Source: Leucobacter chromiiresistens (GTDB lineage Bacteria > Actinomycetota > Actinomycetes > Actinomycetales > Microbacteriaceae). From it: a DNA stretch of 64,000 nucleotides. Location of the stretch: assembly GCF_900102345.1 (NCBI RefSeq), contig NZ_FNKB01000001.1, positions 1,674,001-1,738,000 of the forward strand, given 5' to 3'. Within the stretch, counting starts at the first letter, position 1, and each line of letters opens with the position of its first letter. This document shows, one piece after another, positions 1 through 8,185 of this stretch. Under the pieces are notes generated by a model. That model was not told the origin of the DNA and did no database searches. It saw only the letters and a program-made list of their open reading frames with translations. The position numbers and the translations under genes are program-made.

Positions 1-10
1 CGCGACCCCG

Positions 11-1498
11 TCAGCGAACGCCGCGCATGAGGCGCAGGATCGGCGCCCGCACGAAGACGAGCACGATGCCGACCGCGATCGAGATCAGCCCGATCGTGAG
101 GAAGTAGGGCACCTCGTCGTCCGTCGAGTAGAAGCCGGAGAGCGCGCCGGCGGCCGCCGAACCGAGCGCGATCGAGATGAAGTGGAGCGCCACCATCTGC
201 GAGTGGAACGCGTGGGGCGAGAGCTTCGTCGCGAGCGACTGGCCGACGGGGGAGATGCAGAGCTCCGCGAACGTGAAGAGCAGCAGGATGACGACGATAG
301 CGATGAACGGGACCGAACCGTCGGCGCCGCCCGAGAAGGGGATGAAGGCGAGGAATGCGAGCCCCATGATTATCGTGCCGAGGGCGAACTTGATCGGGGT
401 GCTCGGCTGGCGCTCGCCGAGCCGGGTCCACATGGCCGCGAAGACGCCCGCGAAGATGATGATGAACACGGGATTGATCGACGTGACGACGCTCGGGGCG
501 ATCTCGAGGCCGAAGACGTTGCGGTCGAGACGCTGATCGGCGTAGATCGCGAGCACGGTGAACTGCTGCTGGAAGAGCGTCCAGAACACCGCGGACGCGA
601 TGAAGAGCGGGATGTACGAGAACACCCGGCTGCGCTCCTCGGCGCTCACCCGCGAGCTCGACGCGATCACCGCGAAGACGGCGACGGCCGAGAGGATCGT
701 GAGCGCGACGACGACGACCGAGAGATTCTCGGCGCGCAGCAGCCCGAGCAGCGCGGCGCCTGCGACGACGACGGCCGCACCCGCGACGATCGCGATCCAC
801 CGCACGCGCTCCGCCCGCGTGAGGGGATTGGTGGGGCGCGAGCCCCCCTCGGTGACCGTGTGCCGACGCAGGAGCAGGTACTGCAGCAGGCCGAGCGCCA
901 TGCCGACGGCGGCCAGGCCGAACCCCCAGTGGAAGCCCTGCCACCCCCAGACGAGGCTCGTGAGAATCGGGCCGATGAACCCGCCGATGTTGACGCCCAT
1001 GTAGTAGATCGAGAAGGCGGCGTCGCGGCGCACGTCGCCCGGCTCGTACAGGTCGCCGAGCACGGTGGACGTGGTGGTCTTCAGCGATCCCGCCCCGAGC
1101 GCCACGCAGACGAGGCCGATGCCCAGCCCGACGACCCCGGGGAGCACGGCGAGGGCGATGTGCCCGATCATGATCACGACCGCGGAGACCACGAGGGTCT
1201 TCTCCGCCCCGAGCACGCGATCGGCCACCCAGCCGCCGAGCACCGAGGAGAGGTAGACGAGACCGCCGTACGCGCCGACGATGGAGGTCGCGGCCGCCTC
1301 CGACATGCCGAGGCCGCCCTGCGAGAGCGAGTAGTAGATGTAGAAGGCCAGCAGGCCCTGCATGCCGTAGAAGCTGAAGCGCTCCCACATCTCGACGCCC
1401 GCGAGGTTCGCGAGGCCCCAGGGGTGGCCGAAGAAGCCGCGCTGCTGGTGCGTCGCCGCGGAAGCGGCGGGTGCCGCCGCGCGCTCGGGCTCGGTCAT
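11..1498 (-). CDS. POT/PTR2-family proton-coupled di-/tripeptide transporter
   Basis: Inner-membrane symporter expected to import di- and tripeptides with protons. The 495-residue product has the usual POT length and hydrophobicity (about 12-14 helices). Helix 1 carries the ExxERF motif (E36, E39, R40, F41) followed by F43-Y44, and the PTR2 signature region FSIYYMGVNIGG is present in the N-terminal half. The ATG at 1498 starts a polar 25-residue cytoplasmic tail rich in Ala. It is monocistronic as far as visible. The downstream side lies at the window edge, so a partner gene there cannot be excluded. The family call is firm; substrate range is inferred from family. Confidence 0.93.
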   Translation of the reverse strand: MTEPERAAAPAASAATHQQRGFFGHPWGLANLAGVEMWERFSFYGMQGLLAFYIYYSLSQGGLGMSEAAATSIVGAYGGLVYLSSVLGGWVADRVLGAEKTLVVSAVVIMIGHIALAVLPGVVGLGIGLVCVALGAGSLKTTTSTVLGDLYEPGDVRRDAAFSIYYMGVNIGGFIGPILTSLVWGWQGFHWGFGLAAVGMALGLLQYLLLRRHTVTEGGSRPTNPLTRAERVRWIAIVAGAAVVVAGAALLGLLRAENLSVVVVALTILSAVAVFAVIASSSRVSAEERSRVFSYIPLFIASAVFWTLFQQQFTVLAIYADQRLDRNVFGLEIAPSVVTSINPVFIIIFAGVFAAMWTRLGERQPSTPIKFALGTIIMGLAFLAFIPFSGGADGSVPFIAIVVILLLFTFAELCISPVGQSLATKLSPHAFHSQMVALHFISIALGSAAAGALSGFYSTDDEVPYFLTIGLISIAVGIVLVFVRAPILRLMRGVR

Positions 1499-1725
1499 GG
1501 TTCCCCCTGCTCTGCGGTCGGTGTCGCGCGGCCGCCCTCGTGGAATGCAGGAGCCAGCCTACTGCCGACTGCCCGCTCGCGTTGCGCCCGCCCGCCGCCC
1601 GCCGCCAGCCCGGCGCTCGCCGTCTGCTGGCCGTCTGCTCGCATCAGGAGGTCGCCGTGCTACCGTGGCGGTGCGACGGCCCACTCGGTCGGCCGCGCGC
1701 GATGGCACTCGAGGAGGAGGCGACC

Positions 1726-1935
1726 ATGACGGAGCAGGTCAGGGGTCCGAAATCGTACTTCCCGTCGATCGAGCAGAAGTACGGGCTCAGCATCGAGGCG
1801 TGGATCGAGCGGCTGCGCCCGCTCGCCGGCCGAGCGCACATGGAGCAGGTCGCGTTTCTGAAGGAGCAGGGGATGGGGCACGGGCACGCGAACGCGCTCG
1901 TGCACGTCTTCCGCGCGGAGCACGACGGTGCGTGA
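1726..1935 (+). CDS. DUF4287-type small protein
   Basis: A 69-residue soluble protein of the DUF4287 type, whose function is unknown. Recognisable are the SIEQKYG segment near the N terminus, the W-IERL segment and the GMGHGHANALV motif near the C terminus. The ATG at 1726 is chosen because GAGGAGGAGG lies at 1711-1720, five bases upstream. An in-frame open stretch extends much further upstream but has no ribosome-binding site and a composition unlike coding sequence. It stands alone between two unrelated genes. In other genomes such short domains also occur fused to DUF5655, but no fusion is seen here. Confidence 0.82.
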   Translation: MTEQVRGPKSYFPSIEQKYGLSIEAWIERLRPLAGRAHMEQVAFLKEQGMGHGHANALVHVFRAEHDGA

Positions 1936-1979
1936 GCGGATCGTGCTCCCGAACTCAGGTCGCGCATGCGACCGAGGGG

Positions 1980-1985
1980 TAGCCT
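1980..1985 (+). promoter_or_regulatory. Candidate -10 box for a leaderless alarmone synthetase mRNA
   Basis: TAGCCT ends six bases before the ATG at 1992, so transcription would start at or beside the A of the start codon. There is no Shine-Dalgarno and no clear -35. The same geometry recurs at six other genes in this window, which is why it is listed. Confidence 0.45.
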
Positions 1986-1991
1986 GAAGCC

Positions 1992-2744
1992 ATGAGTACC
2001 CCGATGGCCTCCGCGCCGAATCACGACGCGCGCGAAGACCCCGCCGACGATCAGATCACCATCTCGCCGAGCGCGCTGCGCACCCTCGGCGATCAGATGC
2101 AGCGGTTCATGCTCGAGTACCGCTTCGCGATGGAGGAGGTGGAGACGAAGCTCGCCATTCTGCGCGAGGAGTTCCTCCACATGCACGAGTACAACCCGAT
2201 CGAGCACGTCTCGAGCCGGGTGAAATCGGTGGAGAGCCTCGTGGCGAAGCTCGAGCGCCGCGGGATCGGCACCGACTTCGACGTGATCCGCACGGAGATC
2301 TCCGACATCGCGGGCGTGCGGGTCACCTGCGCGTTCATCCGCGACGTCTACCAGCTGTTCGATCTGCTCACGCAGCAGGACGACATCACGGTGCTCGAGG
2401 TCGAGGACTACATCGAGACCCCGAAGTCGAACGGCTACAAGAGCCTGCACACGATTATCTCCGTGCCCGTCTATCTCTCCACGGGACGGGTCGACGTGCC
2501 CGTCGAGGTGCAGTTCCGCACGATCGCGATGGACTTCTGGGCGAGCCTCGAGCACAAGATCTACTACAAGTACGAGCGCCAGGTGCCTGAGACCATGATC
2601 CGCGAGCTGAAGCACGCCGCGGAGACCGCCGCGGAGCTCGACACCCGAATGGAGCGCCTGCACGTGCAGATGCACGGCGAGCCGCCGCTGCTGACGCCGC
2701 CGCTCGACCTCCGCGCGGTGCGCGACCGCATCCACCGCGTCTGA
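1992..2744 (+). CDS. Small alarmone synthetase, RelA/SpoT synthetase domain (RelQ/YjbM-like)
   Basis: Makes (p)ppGpp from ATP and GTP/GDP in the cytosol; it lacks the HD hydrolase, TGS and ACT domains of full Rel. At 250 residues it is a single synthetase domain plus a roughly 30-residue acidic N-terminal tail and a helical C terminus. Visible motifs are SRVKSVESL (basic ATP-binding), DIAGVRV, the DYIETPKSNGYKSLH segment, and VEVQFRT followed by DFWASLEHKIYYKY. All match RelQ-class enzymes. No toxin or antitoxin partner is adjacent: neighbours are a DUF4287 gene and a convergent efflux pump. The mRNA is probably leaderless. ToxSAS-type activity is not indicated by context. Confidence 0.92.
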   Translation: MSTPMASAPNHDAREDPADDQITISPSALRTLGDQMQRFMLEYRFAMEEVETKLAILREEFLHMHEYNPIEHVSSRVKSVESLVAKLERRGIGTDFDVIRTEISDIAGVRVTCAFIRDVYQLFDLLTQQDDITVLEVEDYIETPKSNGYKSLHTIISVPVYLSTGRVDVPVEVQFRTIAMDFWASLEHKIYYKYERQVPETMIRELKHAAETAAELDTRMERLHVQMHGEPPLLTPPLDLRAVRDRIHRV

Positions 2745-2784
2745 CGCCCGCCCGGGCTCGCACCCTGACGCGCGCCCGGGCGGC

Positions 2785-4038
2785 TCAGGCGTTCGCGCCC
2801 GCCGCCGGGGCGGGGCGCACCCGCCCGCAGGCGAATGCGACGAGCGAGATCGCGGATGCGGCGACCATGATGATCGCGAGCGGCAGGGCGGTGCGCTCGC
2901 CGCCGATGCTGACGAACGGCGAGGCGACTGCGGCGCACCCGAACTGCAGGGCGCCGAGCAGCGCCGAGGCGGTTCCGGCCGCGCCGGGCACGGCCGAGAG
3001 CGCGAGCGCGGTGACGTTGCCCATGACGAAACCGAGCGAGGCCACCACGACGAAGACGGCCGCCGCGAGCACCCACGGCGAGGCGGCGAGGAGCGCCGCG
3101 CCGAGCATGACGAGCGATCCCGCCGCGACGCCGCCGAGGCCGATGCGCGCGAGGGTGCGGGGGCCGAGGCGGGTGACGAGCCGCGCCGAGACCGCGCTCG
3201 TCGCGACGAGCGCGAGGGCATTCGCGCCGAACAGCAGCCCGTACTGGAGCTCGTTCGCGCCGAGCATCGACTGGTAGAGGAACGGCGATGCCGAGATGTA
3301 CGCCATCATCACGGTGAACGCCGCGGCGAAGGCGACGGTGTGGCCGAGGTACTGGCGCGAGACGAGCCGGCGCAGGGGGGAGCCCTGCGTGCTCCGCGAT
3401 GCGGCGAGCTGCGCGCGGCGGTCGGCGGGGAGGGTCTCGCGCACGCCCCAGACGACGGCGCCGAGCATGACGAGCGCGATCGCGAACAGCACGGCGAGCA
3501 CCCCGCGCCAGCCGAGCGGTGCGGCGAGGGCGCCGCCGATCAGCGGGGCGACGACGGGGGCGACGCCGCTGACGATCATCATGAGGCTCATGGCGCGGGC
3601 CGCAACGGCGCCGGTCGCGAGGTCCGAGATGATGGCGCGCCCGAGCACCATGCCGGCCGCGCCGGCGAGACCCTGCAGCACGCGGGCGGCGACGAGCACG
3701 CCGAGGTTCGGCGCCAGCACGGCGGCCGCGCTGGCGATGATGAGCACGACGGAACCGATGAGCAGCGGAAGGCGCCGGCCGATGCGGTCGGAGAGCGGGC
3801 CGAAGACGAGCTGCCCGAGCATGATGCCGACGAGGAAGCCGGTGAGGGTGAGCTGCACCCCGGTCGCGCTGGTGCCGAGTTCGCGGGCGATGGCGGGGAA
3901 TGCGGGGAGGTACAGGTCGATGCCGAAGGGGGCCACCGCGGCCAGCAGGCCGAGCACGACGAGCAGGCCGGGGCCGAGGGCGTTGCCGGCCGGAGCGGCG
4001 GCGGTGGGGTGCGGAGCGGGGAGAGGGGAAGCAGTCAC
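2785..4038 (-). CDS. Bcr/CflA-family multidrug efflux MFS transporter
   Basis: Drug:proton antiporter of the DHA1 Bcr/CflA type, 417 residues, about 12 membrane helices. Helix 1 begins near residue 28 and contains the GIDLYLPAFPAI segment typical of this family. The loop after helix 2 carries the MFS motif A-like GPLSDRIGRR. The start is GTG at 4038. It is divergent from a MarR-type regulator, with a 51-base shared regulatory region containing an AT-rich inverted repeat. The MarR protein is therefore the likely repressor, with efflux induced by a ligand. Substrate (drug, sulfonamide, bicyclomycin-like) cannot be told from sequence. Confidence 0.9.
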   Translation of the reverse strand: MTASPLPAPHPTAAAPAGNALGPGLLVVLGLLAAVAPFGIDLYLPAFPAIARELGTSATGVQLTLTGFLVGIMLGQLVFGPLSDRIGRRLPLLIGSVVLIIASAAAVLAPNLGVLVAARVLQGLAGAAGMVLGRAIISDLATGAVAARAMSLMMIVSGVAPVVAPLIGGALAAPLGWRGVLAVLFAIALVMLGAVVWGVRETLPADRRAQLAASRSTQGSPLRRLVSRQYLGHTVAFAAAFTVMMAYISASPFLYQSMLGANELQYGLLFGANALALVATSAVSARLVTRLGPRTLARIGLGGVAAGSLVMLGAALLAASPWVLAAAVFVVVASLGFVMGNVTALALSAVPGAAGTASALLGALQFGCAAVASPFVSIGGERTALPLAIIMVAASAISLVAFACGRVRPAPAAGANA

Positions 4039-4044
4039 GAGTGG

Positions 4045-4058
4045 TTATCTTACAATAA
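4045..4058. promoter_or_regulatory. AT-rich inverted repeat, candidate MarR operator between efflux gene and regulator
   Basis: TTATCTTACAATAA (arms TTAT/ATAA) is the only AT-rich patch in the divergent intergenic region. On the minus strand it contains TAAGAT, placed eight bases before the GTG of the efflux gene, so a bound repressor would cover that -10. On the plus strand it contains TACAAT, a second possible -10 toward marR. Operator function is inferred from position and symmetry. Confidence 0.5.
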
Positions 4059-4077
4059 ATGTTCGGGGTGCGTGGCC

Positions 4078-4083
4078 TACGAT
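4078..4083 (+). promoter_or_regulatory. Candidate leaderless -10 for the MarR gene
   Basis: TACGAT ends six bases before the ATG at 4090 and no Shine-Dalgarno is visible. TACAAT at 4051-4056 is an alternative -10 that would give a leader of about 27 bases. Confidence 0.4.
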
Positions 4084-4089
4084 GAATCC

Positions 4090-4572
4090 ATGCACGACGC
4101 TCCGACCACTCCCGGAACAGCGGCGGGATCGACGATCGACCCCGAGGCGCTGGCCGATCTCGCAGGCGCCGTCGTGGCGCTCGCCCGCGAGATCGAGTTC
4201 CAGCACGAGCACGCCGACTACATCCCGCTCACCCAGACCGAGCGCCTGGTGCTCGCGACGCTCGACCGGCGCGGCGAGACCGCTCCCAGTGCACTCGCCG
4301 AGCAGCTCGGCCTCAAGCGCTCGAACGTCAGCATCGCGCTGCGCGGGCTGGAGGCGAAGGCCCTCGTCGCGCGCCGCCGATCGAGCCCCGACGGTCGCGG
4401 GGTGCTCGTGCGGCCCACGCCCCTCGCCGCGCAGAACCTCGAGCGCCTGCGCGCGCGGTGGGCCGAGGTGCTCGCCGCGGTCGCGCCGCAGGCGCTCGAC
4501 ACCGCACCGGTCGCGGCCTCGCTGCAGGAGATGACTCGTGCGCTCGTCGAACGTCGGCGCACGCAGGGCTGA
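4090..4572 (+). CDS. MarR-family winged-helix transcriptional regulator
   Basis: DNA-binding repressor, 160 residues. The winged helix spans roughly residues 55-115: LTQTERLVLATL starts helix 1, SALAEQLGLKRSNVSIALRGLEAKALV is the helix-turn-helix, and RRRSSPDGRGVLVRPT forms the wing. Flanking helices would dimerise. It is divergent from the Bcr/CflA efflux pump, the standard MarR-pump layout, so regulation of that pump and itself is likely. The longer in-frame open stretch upstream runs antisense through the pump gene and is rejected. The ligand is unknown. Confidence 0.88.
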   Translation: MHDAPTTPGTAAGSTIDPEALADLAGAVVALAREIEFQHEHADYIPLTQTERLVLATLDRRGETAPSALAEQLGLKRSNVSIALRGLEAKALVARRRSSPDGRGVLVRPTPLAAQNLERLRARWAEVLAAVAPQALDTAPVAASLQEMTRALVERRRTQG

Positions 4573-4605
4573 CGCCGCCTGCGCGCTCCCGCCGCCCGGG
4601 TCGGG

Positions 4606-4611
4606 TACGGT
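4606..4611 (+). promoter_or_regulatory. Candidate leaderless -10 for the phosphotransferase gene
   Basis: TACGGT ends seven bases before the ATG at 4619. A GAGAGG sequence at 4612-4617 directly abuts the ATG, too close to act as a normal ribosome-binding site. Confidence 0.35.
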
Positions 4612-4618
4612 GAGAGGC

Positions 4619-5413
4619 ATGGAGCGGGAGCATCTTCCGGGCGGATCCGGCGGGGTATGGCGCGTGCGGGAGGCCGACGGCGAGACCCGCGTGCATCGGC
4701 CGACGGGGCCCTGGACCCCGGCCGTGCACGCGCTGCTGGCCCATCTCGAGGCGCAGGGCCTCGACGGGGTGCCGCACGTGCACGGCATCGACGATGACGG
4801 CCGGGAGATCCTCGACTACCTTCCGGGCAGCACCCTCGTCCCCGAGGTCGACGGCGTGAGCGACGCGGCGCTCGGCGAGGCCGTCTCGTGGCTGCGCCGA
4901 TACCACGACGCGGTGCGGAGCTTCGCACCGGGCGCTCTGGAGTGGCGTCAGGGCGTGCAGGCCCTCGAGGCGGGCCAGGTGGTGTGCCACAACGACCCCG
5001 GGCTCTACAACTGGGTGGTCGTCGACGGCGCATTCGCCGGCATGATCGACTGGGATCGCGCCGGCCCCGGCGATCCGATCGACGATCTCGCGTTCCTGTG
5101 CTGGTCGGGCGTTCCGCTGCTGCGGGAGATCCCCCCGGCCGACGCGGCGAGGCGGCTCGCGCTCGCCGCGGAGACGTACGGGGGAGTGACCCCGAGAGCG
5201 CTGCTCGACGCCGTCGAACGGCGCATGGCCCTCATCTCGAAGCGGTGGCGCGCCGGGATCGAGCGCGGCGACCCCGGCACGCTCGCGCTGCGCGACGCCG
5301 GCATCATGGATCGGCATCATCGACGCGTCGACGAGTTCTCGCGGCGCCGCGGCGAGATCATGGCGGCGCTGCCCCCGGGCGGCGCGCGCCGGAACGAGAA
5401 GGAGGCACCATGA
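4619..5413 (+). CDS. APH-fold phosphotransferase (aminoglycoside phosphotransferase/choline kinase-like)
   Basis: Protein-kinase-like small-molecule kinase, 264 residues, cytosolic. The catalytic HxDxxxxN motif is H124-N-D126-P-G-L-Y-N131 and the metal-binding Asp of the IDWD segment is D144; both are intact. The N-terminal lobe is short, with no obvious signature for a defined drug. The gene overlaps the following homocysteine methyltransferase by ATGA, so the pair is cotranscribed. That context argues for a metabolic substrate, such as a methylthiosugar-like or other small alcohol, rather than antibiotic resistance, but the substrate is unknown. The ATG at 4619 is chosen over an upstream in-frame ATG at 4538 that lies inside marR. 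Confidence 0.8.
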   Translation: MEREHLPGGSGGVWRVREADGETRVHRPTGPWTPAVHALLAHLEAQGLDGVPHVHGIDDDGREILDYLPGSTLVPEVDGVSDAALGEAVSWLRRYHDAVRSFAPGALEWRQGVQALEAGQVVCHNDPGLYNWVVVDGAFAGMIDWDRAGPGDPIDDLAFLCWSGVPLLREIPPADAARRLALAAETYGGVTPRALLDAVERRMALISKRWRAGIERGDPGTLALRDAGIMDRHHRRVDEFSRRRGEIMAALPPGGARRNEKEAP

Positions 5414-6372
5414 CGCTCATCGTCACCGACGGCGGCATCGAGACCGCGCTCACCGACCGGCTCGGCCAGGAGCTGCCGGAGTTCGCGGCATTCGTGCTGC
5501 TCGACACGGCGGAGGGCCGGATCGCGCTGCGCGAGTACTACGCGCCCTTCCTGGCGCTGGCCCGCGAGCAGCGCCTGCCGATCGTGCTCGACACGCCGAC
5601 CTGGCGGGCGAACCCCGACTGGGGCGAGCGGCTCGGCTACGGCGCCGACGAGCTGGCCCGGGTCAACGCCGATGCCGCGGCATTCGTGCGCGAGCTCGAC
5701 GAGCCCGTGCCGGGCCGTGCGCCCGTCGCGGGCCCCGAGATCATCGTGAACGGCTGCGTCGGCCCGCGGTTCGACGACTACGTCGCGGCCGAGCGGATGA
5801 GCGCGCACGAGGCGGAGGCGTACCACGCGCCGCAGGTGCGGGCGCTCGCGGAGGCGGGGGCCGATCGCGTGACGTCGGTGACGACACTCGACGCCGCCGA
5901 GGCCACCGGGGTGGTGCGCGCCGCGCTCGCGTCGCGCGTGCCGGTGTTCGTCTCGTTCGCGGTGACCGCGGACGGCCGGCTCGCCGACGGCAGCGCGATC
6001 GTCGAGGCGATCGCCGCCGTGGATCGCGAGACCGACGCCGCGCCGGAGGGCTACCTGATCAACTGCGCCCATCCGAGCGAGGTGGCCGCCGGCCTGGCCC
6101 GCTCGGCCGGCGCGGCGGAGCTCGAGCGCATCGTCGGCTTCCGCCTGAACGCCGCCCTGACCGAAGACCCGGCCGCCGCTTCGGAGCGCCCCGCCGACGA
6201 TCCGCGCGCGTTCGCCGAGGCCGAGTTCGCCCTGCGCACCCTCGCTCCGCTCGCCACCGTGTTCGGGGGGTGCTGCGGCACAGACGTCCCGCACATCACC
6301 GCCCTCGCCGAGCTCGGGCGACGCGGCGGCGGCGCGGACGACGCGAACGAGGCTCCCAACAAGCGCGGTTAG
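5410..6372 (+). CDS. Homocysteine S-methyltransferase family protein
   Basis: Zinc enzyme transferring a methyl group (from S-methylmethionine or S-adenosylmethionine in the family) to homocysteine to give methionine; 320 residues, close to MmuM. All three zinc-ligand cysteines are present: C219 in the NCAHP motif and the pair C288-C289 in GGCCGTD. The barrel starts with the TDGGIETAL segment. It begins in the stop codon of the APH-fold kinase (ATGA) with GGAGG just upstream, so the two are translationally coupled. No S-methylmethionine permease is adjacent. The methyl donor is not determinable. Confidence 0.9.
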   Translation: MTLIVTDGGIETALTDRLGQELPEFAAFVLLDTAEGRIALREYYAPFLALAREQRLPIVLDTPTWRANPDWGERLGYGADELARVNADAAAFVRELDEPVPGRAPVAGPEIIVNGCVGPRFDDYVAAERMSAHEAEAYHAPQVRALAEAGADRVTSVTTLDAAEATGVVRAALASRVPVFVSFAVTADGRLADGSAIVEAIAAVDRETDAAPEGYLINCAHPSEVAAGLARSAGAAELERIVGFRLNAALTEDPAAASERPADDPRAFAEAEFALRTLAPLATVFGGCCGTDVPHITALAELGRRGGGADDANEAPNKRG

Positions 6373-6375
6373 GCT
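6370..6375 (+). promoter_or_regulatory. Candidate leaderless -10 overlapping the methyltransferase stop codon
   Basis: TAGGCT begins at the TAG stop of the preceding gene and ends six bases before the GTG at 6382. No Shine-Dalgarno precedes that GTG. Confidence 0.4.
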
Positions 6376-6381
6376 GTCGAC

Positions 6382-7089
6382 GTGAGTAAAGACCCATTCG
6401 AGGAACTCTTCGGGCCCGCGGACGCCGGCTCGCCGGCCGAGCCGCGGCCGGTGCCCGCGCGGGAGCGTCTGTCGTACGAGCAGGCGGAGCGCGTGCGCAC
6501 GGCTCAGCTGGCGACCGAGCCGAAGCGCACGGTCACCCGGAGAGCCCCTCAGGCGCTCCCGTGGATCGTGGTCGGCGCAGTCGCCGTCATCGCGATCGTC
6601 GTGAGCATCGTGCTCGTGAACCTCGCCCGCGGCGATGCGGGTGCGGACGAGGCGTCGACGGGGAAGCCGACGACCTCGGCGCCGAGCGCGTCGCCGTCGC
6701 CGTCGCCCTCGAGCGACGCGGAGGACGACGCCGATGGCACCGACGATGCCGAGGCGGAGGATCCGAACGAGGTGCCCGCTGTGGAGGTCGGGCCGACGAG
6801 CACGCTCGACATCCCTGCGTGGGGAGTGACCTCGCAGCTCAGCCAGAAGTTCGGGATGACGAGCTACGTGATCCCCGACAACGTGAACCTGCAGCTGAGC
6901 AGCCCGCTCATCGATTCGCTGCCCGAGGAGTGCGCTGCAATGCGGTCGCAGTGGGGAGTGACGCAGGGCGCCGACGGGTCGTACTCGGTGCTCAAGCCCG
7001 CCGAGCGGTGCGAGGCCGCGCCCGAGCTGTACGACGAGCTCTGGGGCCTCACCGATGCCTTCGCGAAGAGCGTGACGCCGGTCGGCTAG
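6382..7089 (+). CDS. Membrane-anchored protein of unknown function
   Basis: Unrecognised 235-residue protein. Residues 1-53 form a charged cytoplasmic N terminus. One strongly hydrophobic helix lies at about 54-78, followed by a Ser/Pro/Thr- and Asp/Glu-rich low-complexity stretch (about 90-130) typical of an extracytoplasmic linker. The C-terminal domain of about 100 residues contains two cysteines, near PEECAAMR and AERCEAAPEL, which could form a disulfide outside the membrane. The start is GTG at 6382 with a leaderless-type -10. It probably has its own transcript, as it follows the methyltransferase by nine bases. No catalytic motif was seen. Confidence 0.72.
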   Translation: MSKDPFEELFGPADAGSPAEPRPVPARERLSYEQAERVRTAQLATEPKRTVTRRAPQALPWIVVGAVAVIAIVVSIVLVNLARGDAGADEASTGKPTTSAPSASPSPSPSSDAEDDADGTDDAEAEDPNEVPAVEVGPTSTLDIPAWGVTSQLSQKFGMTSYVIPDNVNLQLSSPLIDSLPEECAAMRSQWGVTQGADGSYSVLKPAERCEAAPELYDELWGLTDAFAKSVTPVG

Positions 7090-7156
7090 CGACCGATCCG
7101 CTCCCGGGGGCGTCGGCGCCGGGCCCCGCACCCGGGTGCGGCGCCCCGACCCCCGC

Positions 7157-7948
7157 TCAGCCGGCGGGCGCCGCGAAGAGCGCCGGCCAGAGGGCGAGGG
7201 CGAGGGGGTACCCGGCGAAGCTCACGATGTCGAGCACCCAGTGGGCGACGATCAGGGGGAGCGCGCGGCCCCATCGCTGGTACGCCCAGCCGAAGACGAC
7301 GCCCATCACCACGTTGCCGATGAACCCGCCGAACCCCTGGTAGAGGTGGTAGCTGCCGCGCAGCAGCGCGCTCGAGACGATCGTCGCCCACGGACCGACC
7401 CCCAGCCGCCGAAACCGGTCGCAGAGGTAGGCCACGACGACGAGCTCCTCGCTGAGCGCCGCGCGCAGCGCCTGCAGCACGAGCACCGGCACCGTCCACC
7501 ACGCGGTGTCGAGGGCGGTCGGCACCACCGTCGCGTTGATGCCGATCGCCTTCGCGAACAGGTAGAACGCGATGCCCGGGATGCCGATGGCGGCGGCGAG
7601 CAGCACGCCCCCGCCGATCTCGCGGCCCCACCACGCCCCACGGGCGTGCGGCGGGCGGCCGAGGCCGAGGCGCGCCAGGTGCGGGCGCGCGCCCGACCAG
7701 AGCAGGTAGACGACCAGTGCGACGGGTGCGAGCCCGAACGCGAAGGCGAGCAGCTGCGACACGAGATCGAAGACCGGTCGATCCGAGAGCGGGCGGTTGA
7801 TCGTGGCGGTCTGCTGCGACAGCGCCGTGTCGCGGGTGAGCCGCTCGACGATCGAGACGATCGCGTACACCGCCGAGGCGCCGAACGAGAGCGCGAGCAC
7901 GATGCCGACCTCCCAGCGGAGGCGAGTGCGGAGCGCGGCGGAGGTCAT
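7157..7948 (-). CDS. CPBP-family intramembrane metalloprotease
   Basis: Membrane glutamic/metallo-protease family (CAAX prenyl protease 2/bacteriocin-processing, Abi), 263 residues with about seven or eight helices. Family motifs are recognisable in order: EELVVVAYL (motif 1), YHLYQGFGGFIGN (motif 2) and VAHWVLDIV (motif 3), supplying the Glu pair and two His. Motif 1 lacks the Arg of the textbook EExxxR, a variant I believe occurs in other actinobacterial members. The ATG at 7948 is preferred over an upstream start at 8008, because the extra 20 residues are polar and precede the first helix poorly. The natural substrate is unknown; there is no bacteriocin gene nearby. Confidence 0.85.
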   Translation of the reverse strand: MTSAALRTRLRWEVGIVLALSFGASAVYAIVSIVERLTRDTALSQQTATINRPLSDRPVFDLVSQLLAFAFGLAPVALVVYLLWSGARPHLARLGLGRPPHARGAWWGREIGGGVLLAAAIGIPGIAFYLFAKAIGINATVVPTALDTAWWTVPVLVLQALRAALSEELVVVAYLCDRFRRLGVGPWATIVSSALLRGSYHLYQGFGGFIGNVVMGVVFGWAYQRWGRALPLIVAHWVLDIVSFAGYPLALALWPALFAAPAG

Positions 7949-8086
7949 GCCGTCAGCGTATCGCCGGACTCCCAGGAATGTGTCGAGTGCCCACAGCGAC
8001 CGTCGCACGGGGCTCGGAACTTTCTCGGAGAGCTACAAGCCTCTGTTACGAAGGAGTTACGCCGACGCGAATTGTGCGCATCCGGT

Positions 8087-8117
8087 CTGACAGGTCTGTA
8101 GTCTGGGTGCGTACTAT
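8087..8117 (+). promoter_or_regulatory. Candidate promoter of the first oligopeptide ABC operon
   Basis: CTGACA (8087-8092) and TACTAT (8112-8117) are separated by 19 bases, longer than ideal. The 5' leader to the GTG at 8186 would be about 62 bases. The rest of the 237-base gap from 7949 holds no gene I can support. Confidence 0.35.
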
Positions 8118-8185
8118 CGAACCTTTCGGGTGCCGCGAACGGACGTTCAATCGGTATGTCGGGGGACATTTCAAGGAGGAAACCA

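Noticed and set aside
182..1729. 515-codon open frame on the plus strand
   Set aside because: It is antisense to the POT transporter, highly charged (Arg/Asp/Glu) and low-complexity, a normal shadow of a high-GC gene. The same applies to most long plus/minus shadows elsewhere.
4619..5413. APH-fold kinase as an aminoglycoside-resistance gene
   Set aside because: Coupling by ATGA to a homocysteine methyltransferase and lack of a resistance-specific signature favour a metabolic role.
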